Below are positions 53,655 to 64,000 of a stretch of 64,000 bases of DNA, one piece after another. The position numbers were made by a program, and so were the translations under genes. The DNA is from Chlorops oryzae (Eukaryota > Arthropoda > Insecta > Diptera > Chloropidae): contig CM035807.1 in assembly GCA_020466095.1 (NCBI GenBank), positions 46,066,398-46,130,397 of the forward strand, in the 5' to 3' direction. Under the pieces are notes generated by a model, which did not search any database, was not told where the DNA came from, and saw nothing but the letters and a program-made list of their open reading frames with translations. The stretch's first letter is position 1; every line of letters begins with the position of its first letter.

Positions 53655-54200
53655 AAGCAAGTAAGAGATAAAGTCTTTCAAGGCCGACTTTGAAATACCC
53701 AGAGCCCCAACATTATTGGCGCACTATGTTATAAAAAATCTCCATTTGTGGGCGTGGCAGTGGACGGGCTACATAAATTTTTTTCCTGCGCCTTCCGTTC
53801 ACCTTGGTTAACCTATGTTGCGAGTTTGAAGCTTCTAGGTCATTTACCTCGGAAGTTACGAACAATCTCCATTTGTGGGCGTGGCAGTGGGCGGACCAAA
53901 TAAATTTTTTTTCTACACCTTTCAATCGCTGTGGTCAACCTATGGTGCGAATTTGATGCTTCTACGCCTTTTACTTCACAAGTTACGGTAAACCCTTATT
54001 TGTGGGCTTGGCTCGAGGAGGACGGAAACCCTTTTTGCCAGGATATGTCCCTTTTCGTATTTTACCAGTACACCAAATATCAATGAAATGCGTTGAGTGG
54101 TTCGCAAGTTACAAGCATTTTACTGACAACACATTAAATTCATTTGTGGGCGTGGCAGTCTGCGGATATCTCCCATTTTTACTTGACCCCTGGACTGTCC
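53655..54200 (+). repeat. GTGGGCGTGGC element, copy 3
   Basis: Begins CAAGTAAGAGATAAAGTC, TACCCAGAG at 53698, then units starting GTGGGCGTGGCAGTGGACGG (53750) and GTGGGCGTGGCAGTGGGCGG (53875). It lacks the microsatellite end of copy 1, cut near 54185. Confidence 0.7.
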
Positions 54201-54299
54201 CGGGATCGAAGAAATGTTATTGGAAACAAAATAATAACGGCGAAGTAACCAATTTTTTTGGGCGATTGATTCCATCTTTTTAATTTTCAATATAAAAAT

Positions 54300-56080
54300 T
54301 TATTCACTTAGAACTTTTAACATTGCCAAAGTACTATTTACCAATAAGTGACTAAATGGATGAAGCCATCCATGGCTTATTTTGGGCTAGTTAAAGGGCT
54401 CTTGGCCATTTGCTTTTAACGTTAATTAAATTTTTTTACTTCTTCTTTTATAAAAGAAAAATTTTAAAAAAATTTCTTCTTATTTAAGTCCGTGGTTAGT
54501 TAATAAAGAAATTAAATCCATTTTAAAATTACTGTAATTCAACCGAAATATGTTATCCAAAACGAAACTCTATTTTAATATCCCATACAACAGAAATTGT
54601 CAAATTAAAAATATCTATGTTGAAGGCTACAGTTATTATGTTTTTCCTTTTGATTTAACAGAGTTTTCTGCACTATGATATCTCCATTTTGCTTATACGG
54701 CAACATAAAATTTTTTCTATACCCTTTATTGGTTAATATTCGATAAGCATTTAAATTACAAAGATTAGAAACCCATTGTCGGCTGGAAAAAAATTTTTTT
54801 CTATTCATATATAACTAAACTATATGAATTGATGTTCTAGCTTACACAATTCAGGTAAACTATTGAAATGGTGGCTACAGAGAATAAAAACCACTTTATT
54901 AGTCTATTCTTGTTGCGAAATCAAAATCTTAAGCACAGCTACAAATCATCCAACGAATCGTTCGAGAGGTGCTTCTTACATTATTGCATTTATACTGACA
55001 ACGACTAAAAAGCTTCCTTGTGGGCTAATGGAGTCGGGTAATTCGCCATTAACAAATATACTTGATAAATGGTTTTCCCAATGATGCCGCCGATTAAGAA
55101 ACCAAAACAGACAAGTGGACGCACAACGAACTGATCAGCAGCTTTTCGACTAGACTAGATTACATAAAAATCTTAAACAGCATAAAGACTAACGTCACAA
55201 CACAATATTTGTCTTAAAGTTGTTATATAAAAATTAATTCGAGGTATAAAATTTCTATAACATATGATTAGTTTAATGTTCAAGTCGCGCTCATATTTAC
55301 TTTGCTATGACGACAAACGTAAGAAGTTCGTCATTTTGCTGATATGGCGTTCGCAGAGGGTCTTGGCATTTGCTACCTAAATAAAACATTTGTGCATTTC
55401 GTAAAATTTCAGTTTATTGTTCAAGAATAGTTTTTCTATCACATTTTTACCGTAGCTCAAATATAATTGAAAACTATATGCTAATTACATGCTTAACACA
55501 GTTGCAAATTATCTATTACCTGATCAAATAGCGGACGTCCTATTGTTATTAATTCTATGAAATGCGAACAGACTGATTTTGTCATTGAAGCGTTGCACTA
55601 TCGGTTTCCTTGCATATTTAACCATTTGTTGCTATAGGTGTACAAGATAAAAACTTTACTTTCGTTTTAATTATATGTTTATAGCAAAGATAACGTTAAC
55701 GAATGGGCAAATTAACTTAATAGGCCGCTTTATACAATCGTTACTATAGCCGTCAAAGGTCGAAGTAATGGTTTTAAACACATAATAACTACACAAACTA
55801 GCTGTTTATTCGAAACATCTAAGTTAATTACATCCAAATTTTCGTATAATTTAATCTAACTTTTCCATAAAAATTTACTTTATTGAAATAAAATGTGAGA
55901 AATGGATGAAATCATGTATTCGCGTTAAATGAAATTACAGCTAACAGTTTCGGCAGCTCGCGTAATAAGTTCACGTTTATTCTAGATAGGAGTAGGGTGT
56001 TAGCAAAAATTTATGCTTATAAATATTGACCTACTACAATATGTTGTACAATAAAAAAAATACATAGACGAAATATGTTT
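54300..56080. other. Unassigned AT-rich sequence
   Basis: No ORF with recognisable domains on either strand and no repeat ends found over 1.8 kb. Confidence 0.35.
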
Positions 56081-56089
56081 TTCTAAGTA

Positions 56090-58095
56090 CTGAATTGATG
56101 TGATCACGAAAATGCTATCCGTTTTTTTTTTTCTCAAGAAAATGTTTTTAGATAGGCATAAACGTAAGCTTTTTTTGTTACTTAATTTAACATTTAATTT
56201 AATATATATGTTGTTACAAAAAAATCGGTGTCTTAGTTTTTTTGAGCTATAGGCATTGAACTTGAAAAAATGTTGAAATTTTTTTGGTTTCTTTTTTAAT
56301 TTTCAAAATTTCATTTTAACTTTTAAGTTTAAAAAAATAATAATTAAATTTAAATCCTTTTTGTTCGTAACAAAAATTAAAACATATAATAACGTTATTG
56401 AACCGATTTTTACAAATGCTTGGAATAACAAAGAAGTTTGGGAGCTCAAGAGGTTTTCCAAATTTACTCAAATTTTTCCCTATATTAGGTGTAGTAAAAC
56501 AGAAATCACATTATTTTTCACTAATAGATACTTATACTCGCAAAACGCTTGTTAAGTCCGATCAATGTTCCGCTAAAGGTGCATTAGAAAGATGACAAAG
56601 TTCTATAAAAAAGCTTTTTATTGCACAATTTCTTTGTTGACGCAAAACTTAAGAATTCAGTCAATTGTTGAGAGCTTGCAAGATGGACATCAGCAAAGAA
56701 AAGACATTGCTCAACATTTGTACAGTTTTTGTCTTCATAAGGGAGAAAACCATAGCCAGCGGCTGAAAATGCGAATAGCGTTTATGACTGATACTGTAAC
56801 AGCCAATTGCGACAATTTTGGTTACGATCATTCCGTTGACGGTAAATTCGATGTCAAGTGTTGCATCACGCTTGGAAGGCCAATTGTGAAAATTGTTTGT
56901 AAATATGGAAAATTATCGGTCCGCGTTTGTTACTATGTTTCGATGCAAAGATAAGCTAAGATTGCACAAAATATTTCTTTGGAACCCATTTTGAAATAAG
57001 TTAGCTATTACCAGTCAAAGGTTCTCGATGTAATGGGGCCTTTTTAAATCATTAAGCAAACGTTTTCGAAACTCATAGCGTTAATTATCCATTTCTGCAA
57101 TTACTACTTTTCGCATAAAAAATATCTATTTTTAATTGAGAAAATAACTTGAGAAATGGGAATCATTTCGCGTTAAGGGCGATTAAATCGTACTTAGCTC
57201 GAACAGGTTTCGGACTCGGCGGAAACGGCACATTACCAGAAGGTTTATCGAGTGGTGGATTACAAAATTATCTAACTTGACTCTCCATACAAAAAAAAAT
57301 AATGCAGATGGAAATCATGTTTCTTAACTAAATTGGTACCGTCTGATCAGGAAGCAATCGCCCGTAAACGCAGTTTTTGCAGATATGGAAAAAATTGTTT
57401 TCCTATCATGTTACAAGAAAAATCAGATAGTGACTTGCCAAAGCTCCGGGAGTTTTTGAGTAGGCTTCTGATCACCTTGATAAAGTCCGGATGGCATCTT
57501 CAAGAGATTCATTTTAACTGTATGGCAAAAATTTTGTGGTAAATCTTCGCTTCTAAGAATGGCTTCTGAAATTCGATCTGCTCAATTTTTGCTAATAGGT
57601 AACGAAGAAGTTCATAAGAGGATTAATGAAATTACCTTTAAAATGCAACTTAAGTTATCGAACAAAAGGTTTGCATATTTGACCTAAAATGAGGTCATTC
57701 TTAACTATCTATGAAATAAATGCCTCAATTTAATGCAAAAATAATGGATTTCATTTTTACTACAAATGATATATGTACAAATTGGATTATTGCTTTCAGT
57801 GACGTTGAAGTGGCATGGTTGATTTTAGTACTGCGACGTCTATGAGTTTTTTCAAGTTCAAATGCCTATAGCTCAAAAACTAAGACACCGACTGTAACAA
57901 ATGATATATCGTTGCAAAGGGGAAAGTTTTCTGCTTCATGCTGATAAAATTTTATTTTATTTAGACTAGCCGTTTTGGAATTATTTGGCAAAATTACATT
58001 AAGTAACCAAAAAACACGTTTTTTGCCCATATCTCAAAAACTATTCTTTGGGAAAAAAAAACGGATGCCATTTTCGTGATCAGCGACCCCAATTT
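56090..58095. repeat. Inverted repeat flanking a mariner
   Basis: 56090-56290 and 57840-58095 are reverse complements: TGATCACGAAAATGCTATCC against GGATGCCATTTTCGTGATCA, and CTTAGTTTTTTTGAGCTATAGGCA against TGCCTATAGCTCAAAAACTAAG. The arms enclose the mariner copy 56487-57769. A palindromic repeat may have received the mariner in its loop. Confidence 0.65.
56487..57769 (+). mobile_element. Decayed mariner, same family as 48568-49852
   Basis: Left end TTAGGTGTAGTAAAACAGAA preceded by TA; the right end is degenerate (TTTTACTACAAA). Full-length about 1.28 kb. Nucleotide similarity to the 48.6-kb copy is clear at both ends (GTCCGATCAATGTTCCGCTA; GCAAAAATAATGGATTTCAT). Transposase traces: DGHQQRKDIAQHL and TVTANCDNFGYDH near 56690-56850. 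Many frameshifts, ancient. Confidence 0.8.
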
Positions 58096-58335
58096 AGTCT
58101 TAAAACCATCATTTCGTCTCTGCTCTCGCGAAAGTTTTAAATTCTGTAAACTAGTGCTATAGAATACTTTCTTTTTTTCACCGAAATTTTTCTAAAAGAT
58201 TGTAAAATTTAATAAAATTTGCAAAAAAAAAAATTCTGCATGCGCAAAGTTTTTTTCATTTTCAATTAAAAAGAAAAAACGACATTTTTTTAGAAAAAAA
58301 ATTTTTTTTATTCGAAATTATATTTTTATAGAATA

Positions 58336-58521
58336 CAGTCAAACTTCCGTATAGTGAACGTCTATACAATGAATTTCTCCCTACTATGAAATAATTTAAA
58401 ACGCACAGCTTTTTCGCTTCCACTTTCAGTGTACGTGCTATTAATTTATGTTAAATGAAATTTCTATATAACGTACTGATTTTCTGGTCCCGTGCGACTT
58501 CATTATAAGGAAGTTCGACTG
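58336..58521. mobile_element. 186-bp pogo-type MITE
   Basis: Inverted ends CAGTCAAACTTCCGTATA (left) and complement of GGAAGTTCGACTG (right), flanked by TA (58334-58335; 58522-58523). CAGT-initiated ends with a TA duplication are typical of pogo/Tigger-derived MITEs. Confidence 0.7.
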
Positions 58522-58879
58522 TAGAACATTAATTTACGAAAATTTTTATGTAATGAGCGTTTAGTTTTAATAAACCCTTCGTGAGTAATGAATTTTTCAA
58601 AAACCAGTACCGAAAACTTTGACGGCTAATAACTAACGGAAATTTTTATTTTTTTTTTCATAAAATAAGTTTGAAAATATTTTTTTTACATCCAAGGCCA
58701 TCAAATGCCGTATCAGTCACTAAAATCTGAGATTATCGATTTAAAAGTGGGCCACTTGTGAAAATTTTACCCAGATTTTAATGATTAAAGTCTGTTGGAA
58801 ATCACGCCTTGACTCCAACATAAATGTCCCCTCCTGTTCCACCTCTGCGAACTCATAGAAGCGGTTGAACGTACAACAA

Positions 58880-59370
58880 GAACCAAAAGCGTCAGCACAT
58901 CGACTGGGCGTGATATTAGACACCAAACAATAACAAAAACAAGTATCATGCTCGGCGACCAACGACCAACGACGCGGAAGCGCAATTCAGCACTTATAAC
59001 TGGATCAATTGTTCTTTGGCTATAACTGGGTCAGTTGTTCTTTGGCTAATAACTGGTTCAAATGTTCTGTGGCAATATCACAGCGGATCAACAAGTCAGC
59101 ACTTTCGCTGCATATAAGCAGAGTCTCGATCAACGGAAGAGGAGACTGATTGTGATCGTTCAAGCAGAAGTCTCGTCTAAGCGCACGTACTAGCACGAAG
59201 CCACGACGCTTAGATCTAGAACAGGAGTTAGGATTCACATATATTTCTGTATAGACATAAGGATATTATTTTATAAATAAAAGGATTGTGAATTGACAAT
59301 CTTGTCTTTTATTTAAAAAGAATATAGGATTGTATGACGTGCGTGCCTACCGAAGTGCCACGGCGTCATA
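58880..59370 (+). repeat. Possible solo LTR
   Basis: GC-richer block with features of an LTR: three 26-bp tandem units (58995-59073, TATAACTGGATCAATTGTTC), a TATA-like GCATATAAGCAGAG near 59108, AATAAAAGG near 59275, and TGTATGACG...CGTCATACA at 59334-59370. The left boundary and a target duplication were not found, so this is tentative. Confidence 0.4.
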
Positions 59371-61490
59371 CATTTTTATCCCCATAGCCCAAGAACTCTC
59401 ATACATTTCGGCAAACAATGTGGTGTTCGGTACTTAAATCAGTTTAAAAAAAAATTATGTAAATTCTATTTCGGGCGGCAACCAAGGGCTTCCAAGCAGA
59501 TGTAAATTTTAAATACATCAAAATTTTGACTTAAGGCGTCCCAGGTCGGTTCAATCTTAACCGATTTCTTTGTTTTATGTCTAAAAATAACGATGAATCT
59601 TTGTATACAAAGTCACGTTTCTAGGGAATTGCCAGCAGAGGCCAAAAAAATCACCTGCGATCGGCGCAAAATTTGAAACCTCAGTTTTATGCCAAATGGA
59701 AACTTTTTCGGCCCGGCGCTTTGAAATCGACCAAAATTTTCGAAATAAGAGACAGTCTAATATAGATCGTTTGGAAACTAAAAAAGCCATTAGGAAAAGA
59801 GGTTTTAAAGTTAGAAATGTAAAAAGTATTCGCAAAAGAAAAAAATTCTTCAGCCGACGTTCAACGTAAAACTCAGTCCCGATGACTTAAAGCTAAAAAA
59901 AAGACTCATCCTATCTACGGATTAAAAAATCTTCTTCAATGTAAATGTGTCCTACGCACAATCTGCGTCGTTTGCGGAGAGTTCTACAGCTCTGCAAACT
60001 GTAATAAAAGTAAAACTGTTAAAAAAAAAATTCAGAAACTGTGGTGGAGACCACACAGCAAATTATTGGGGATTTTAGGTAAATAAAGAACTTAAAAATC
60101 GTATGACAGAAAAAATAGAAGCCAGTCGTACTACGTTGAACCAAATTGCATAAAAAAAACCCTATTTTATCATAACCACATCAATCCAGCGTTCCGGTGA
60201 CTGATAATTATGTGGCAGTCCGAAAAAAATAAAAACAATACCGTTTTTAACGGTTTCTCCCTATTTGGGGTACGAGGAATCTAACTACATCATTACTTTT
60301 TTAAGTTATCTATACGCCTTCATGGGCAATTTTATTAAACGTTTTTTGACAAATTTTTGGCACTTATCTGTGTATGAGTTTAAGTTTCGCATTCTAAGCT
60401 AACGGCAAAATGTGCTCTGAGAAATGCCAAGTAATTCTTCAAAAAACCCTGTTATGATAAAATGCCGAATAAGGGAGCTATAAACGACTATAAGCGACTT
60501 AAGTTTCTATTGAAAGTTGTAGTGCAAGTTTCATTTTGTATGCAATTTATTTCCCTTCAAAATTCTCAGTTAGCGAAAATCTTTTTAACAGTAATGCATT
60601 TTTCAACACATTTGGAAATAGATTTTTAGCAGCAGGCGATTATAATGCACAACACACCCATGGGGACTCTTGTCTGATCTCTCCAAGGGGTAGACATTTA
60701 TACAACACTTTGTTAAATAACTCCAGCACTCTAGAATTCATTTCGCCTGGACATCCCACGTATTGGTCAACATATCGAAATAAAAACCCAGGGCCGAAAG
60801 TAGGCTGAAGGGGCCCCGGGCAAAACCAAAATTAGGGTGCCACTAAAAAATTACTCGTCACAGTAATATGTGCAAATTCAAAGCAAAAATAAAAGTATTT
60901 TGTCAATTAAAAATTTTTATTCACATCTTACACTAACTTTTACAAACAGTCGTGATATTCATGATATATTCGTTATGTTCAACAGGCGCTCTTAAAACAT
61001 TTCGTTTCATCAAAAAGCAAAAACTTAAAACTAAAATCTCTTTTTTCTAGATTTCATCATAGCAAATTCGTCTATCATTTTATTTGTGTCAACCTTGCGC
61101 GCTCTTTGATTTTCGATAGATAATATCGCTAAATTTGTGAGTCTGTCTTGCCCCATTGAGCTACGAAAATAATTTTTTATCAACTTCAATTTGGAGTAAG
61201 TCCGCTCAGCTTTCGCAGTAGTGACAGGGAGAGTTAGGAACATCAGAAAAAGCTGTGCACACATCTGGATAACTTGAGGACAATGACGAATTCTGAATCA
61301 TCAAAAAAGTAGCTAACTCTTTTCATTTTTCATTGAACTGATCTCTTGTGAAAAAGTCGACCTGGCAGAAAGCAACTGAGAAGAAAAAGAAGGCTACATA
61401 TCATTTGAGAAAGTTTTGAAAAACAGATCAGCCAACTCGTCTTCGATAAATTTATTAGATATTGAGGTTGCAGGATTTTGTAAATATCTA

Positions 61491-62858
61491 CACAGTAAAA
61501 AATGATGGTTTACTTTTAAACCCATTGGTATTAGTTTAAAACCTTTATTCTTATTATAAAACCATTTGGTTTTATCTTTAAACCATTTCAATATTAAATT
61601 ATAATTTAATACTATAAGGTTTTAATTTAATGAGAAACATGTTTAACTTTAAACTATGAAGTTTTAATTTAAAACCATGAAACGCTCATGCATTTCGATC
61701 AAATCTTAAATGGTTTCAAAACAAAACCTTTTTAGCTTGAATTAATAATTTTTAGTTTAAATCTAAAACCCTAAAAAAGGATTAAACTTCGCTCACTCAC
61801 ATATTAATCCTTTTTGGTTTTAAAATAAAACCAAAATTGTATTAAATGTCCTTCGCTCTCACGCATTTTTTTCGGCAACTCTTAACTTAAGAAATTTAGG
61901 TTTAAAATTAAAACCAAAAAGTTTTAAAGTGCGCTCACGCTCTCTCAGCATTGTGTAGCAAGTTGGCAGTCCTGTTAAACTGTGAAATCATAGAGAGGCA
62001 GCACATGGAAAAATTTCACAATGTTTCTAAAGGTAAAATATGAAGCAAAAGTGCAATTTCTACAAATTTGTGAAGATATTACCAGTGAAGAGCTTAGGCC
62101 TAAAACAATTCTACTTGCAGGTACGTACGTTTACCTAACAAAAGTGATTAAATGCAAAATATTTGCCAAAAACCTATTTGTATTTTTCTTTGTAGTAAAA
62201 CTTAAGACAGAATGCGAAATTTCTTTGCATGATCGGGACGGAGCCGAGATATCTGTGGATCTGTGGAATTTATGATATATTTAAGAAAAAAGTCGAATAC
62301 CAAACGTTTGGCAAAATCGTGGATTTTTTTTTTAATAAAAAACGTTTATTTACGTTTAGAAACTTTTGTAAGCAAACACTTCGACTTAGTCGCACATTGT
62401 TACGAAATTTCATCAAGTTCCCAATCTATTGATTGAATAAAAATTTTTCTAATATTTTGAAAAATGTTGAAACATTTTTTTTTATTTGGCTTAGGTTTCA
62501 AAGCATAATACGGATAATTTTAATCCATTTTTGGAATTAAATTTAATCCAATTTTGGTACAAATTTCAATCTAATTTTGGATTAAAATTTAATAGTAAAA
62601 TAAGATCAATTTGAAACCTTCTTGGATTAAATTTTAAACCATTTTGGTTTTAGTTTTATTCCGGAAAAGCTTAGTTTTAAAACCAAATAATGTTTTGATT
62701 TAACACCAATCTTGGTTTTAATTCAATGACAAGAAATTTTCCTCTCCCAAATTCTCTCTCTCTTTTTTTAATCCAAAATGGTTTTAATTCAAAACCATAT
62801 CTGATTGTTCTATATAAAAACCGAATTGTTTTAATTTTTAACTAAATTTTTTACTGTG
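61491..62858 (+). mobile_element. TA-flanked element with GGTTTTAAA arrays and a small gene
   Basis: A 1368-bp element flanked by TA (61489-61490; 62859-62860), ends CACAGTAAAAAAT and complement. Both subterminal regions (61491-61960 and 62490-62858) consist of many GGTTTTAA/TTTAAAACC strings in both orientations. The central 61980-62480 region is unlike the arms and carries a small ORF with a plausible intron. Inserted in the hAT transposase. Superfamily not recognised; TA duplication suggests a Tc1/mariner-class transposase. Confidence 0.7.
62021..62275 (+). CDS. Small ORF, possible PB1/ubiquitin-like domain
   Basis: Starts ATG at 62021. A consensus intron GTACGT...TTTGTAG at 62121-62195 (75 bp, in frame) would give a 59-residue product; unspliced it is 84 residues. 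The spliced reading FLKVKYEAKVQFLQICEDIT, SEELRPK, then KLKTECEISLHDRDGAEISV resembles the beta-grasp layout of PB1-like domains: a basic KVKY first strand, an EEL helix, and an acidic D-x-D-G turn. TGA ends it right after DLWNL, earlier than in a full domain. Resemblance by eye only; it could be a captured host exon or a transposon accessory factor. Confidence 0.4.
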   Translation: MFLKVKYEAKVQFLQICEDITSEELRPKTILLAGTYVYLTKVIKCKIFAKNLFVFFFVVKLKTECEISLHDRDGAEISVDLWNL

Positions 62859-64000
62859 TAAAACAATCTTCATTCCAGCAAATCTATTTTCAAGTTGCGA
62901 TGATATTGTATCTATCATCGGGTAAAAAAATTGACCCGGAAACGTTGTTCGGGATCAGTAAATCTTTCATCTTGTGACAATTCATCAAAGTGAGACTTGA
63001 CTCTACGTGTTCTTTTGTCTGAAAACTTTTTCTCTATTTTCCATTTGTCGCAAATTTCTGAAACGTTTACTACGCAAGCATTTTATACTATGTAAAGCAT
63101 TTTGAAGCTGATCATGTGCAAAAAGAAGATCGATTTTTTCAGACTGCAATGATTTTGATGGAAAGTTCATTATCCGTAATATTTCGTCTTGAAGCACAAG
63201 AAGGAAAACAAAATCAGGTTTCAATTTTTTTTTTAATTCCTAATGCCATGTTTTTTTTCGCTAGACTTTTCTGTTTTAAAATATGTTTGATTTGGCTCAA
63301 ACATTTAACTACATCTCCTGCCCGGGGCACTGCCCCGGTTGCCCCATTGTAGTTTCGGCCCTGAAGAAACCAGCCTTATAGACTTTGCCATTACAAAAAA
63401 TTTGATAATTCACGTATTTCAATACCGACACGCTACGAGCTGTCTTCAGACCATTATCCTCTTCTAGTGAAAATTTCAGGAAACATGAGAACAACGCACT
63501 CCCTTTTAGACTGAGCACCTCTATAAATATTGGGTTAATTACAGGTACGTTGCAACACACATAACACTCTGAATATACAGTAAGCAATGGAAGTCAAATC
63601 AATGATTCAGTTGTTACCTTAATATTTAGTAAACTTCACAGCGGCAGAGCATTCTACCCCAAAGACTTTTGAACCTGCCGTTGAAGATTTTTTATCATAC
63701 TGATAGTCCTATTAAAAAATTATCGCAAGAAAAACGTAGATTGGAGAGAATAGCAACAACATAGGTCCCCTGAATTGGCACAATAGTCTTGACAGACGCA
63801 GTGCCACGGATGGCTGACGCTCGAACCTAGGTCCCTTGATCATGAAGCTATCCCCAATACAGCCTCAAAGCAATTTAAAATCGCTCTTCAAAAAAAACAA
63901 GAAAGAAAAAATTATAGTGGTAGGCTCCCTCAAAATTTTCGCGAAATTTTTATATCATACCTTCAAAACAGATTCTTTACGCTTATATTTTAAATCAAAG

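Larger units (their letters stand above)
61031..63224 (-). pseudogene. hAT transposase (zinc-finger MYM type), broken
   Basis: Minus-strand pieces: SEKIDLLFAHDQLQNALHSI (63150-63090), RFAGMKIVLDIY (near 62880, spanning the nested insertion), and the C-terminal dimerisation domain TLPVTTAKAERTYSKLKLIK followed by FRSSMGQDRLTNLAILSIEN (61235-61110). The middle is interrupted by the element 61491-62858 and the total is short, so internal deletions are likely. Confidence 0.75.
60789..63363 (-). mobile_element. hAT element inserted in the jockey relic
   Basis: Inverted ends CAGGGCCGAAAGTAGG and complement of the right end CAGGGCCGAAACTACAATGG; flanks TAAAAACC and AAGAAACC agree at 6 of 8 positions, an eroded 8-bp duplication. 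The transposase is on the minus strand. The jockey endonuclease frame is continuous across the insertion site. Confidence 0.8.
59540..64000 (+). pseudogene. Jockey-type non-LTR retrotransposon relic (runs off window)
   Basis: ORF1 C-terminal traces with zinc-knuckle remnants (CVVCGEFYSSANC near 59970 and NCGGDHTANYWG near 60050). The ORF2 endonuclease follows: RFLAAGDYNAQHTH (60630) and LISPRGRHLYNTLL, FISPGHPTYWSTY, then, after the hAT insertion at 60789-63363, LIDFAITKN (63375) and LSSDHYPLLVKISGN (catalytic Asp-His, 63440). The linker to RT (63710-63900) is recognisable but broken. Multiple frameshifts. The order and motifs are those of the jockey clade. Confidence 0.75.

Overview
The window is AT-rich nuclear DNA that looks like it comes from a higher fly (Diptera, probably brachyceran). 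The evidence is the repeat content: a Himar1-type mariner, two Tc1-like elements of about 1.66 kb with long inverted repeats (S/Paris type), a LOA-clade non-LTR element, a jockey-type relic, several gypsy-group LTR elements, plus one GATA zinc-finger exon of insect type. There are no bacterial operons, CRISPR arrays or clear tRNA/rRNA genes. Almost everything recognisable is a transposable element, usually inserted into another one. The only clear host coding sequence is a terminal GATA-factor exon (18647-18883, minus).

Region by region. 1-14.4 kb: a hAT transposase relic (minus strand) is split by an 8.1-kb gypsy-group LTR retrotransposon (1553-9693, target duplication AGTG). Its gag and pol are broken, but an intact 270-codon ORF downstream of pol encodes a Ulp1/SENP-like cysteine protease with its own promoter-like sequence. 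Next comes a PIF/Harbinger element (transposase plus divergent MADF protein) whose transposase is interrupted near its last codons by a DD37E Tc1-type element (11152-12453). 14.5-18.5 kb: an unusual MITE with two convergent tRNA-like modules, then inverted copies of an LTR-element gag relic. 18.6-30.4 kb: the GATA exon, a Harbinger element with perfect ends (19379-21107), two Tc1-like elements with intact transposases (21695-23352; 28705-30365), a decayed mariner, and tandem or dispersed repeats. 30.4-41.6 kb: mostly noncoding, with a 2.3-kb foldback element (35282-37621) holding a second tRNA-like MITE, and a Himar1-type mariner (39151-40446) with a single nonsense codon. 41.6-52.3 kb: a minus-strand gypsy relic interrupted by four insertions: LOA element, tRNA-like MITE, mariner, and an element with an 8-bp target duplication. 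52.3-59.4 kb: MITEs, a second copy of the same mariner family and a possible solo LTR. 59.5-64 kb: a jockey-type relic split by a hAT element, itself split by a TA-flanked element whose core holds a small, possibly spliced ORF resembling a PB1/ubiquitin-like domain.

How it fits together: the region is a sink for nested insertions, and the nesting gives a relative chronology. The youngest-looking pieces are the Himar1-type mariner, the two Tc1-like elements and the foldback element; the oldest are the hAT, gypsy and jockey relics. The most unusual items are the protease-bearing LTR retrotransposon, the MITEs with paired convergent tRNA-like modules, and the element with the small PB1-like ORF between arrays of a GGTTTTAAA motif.
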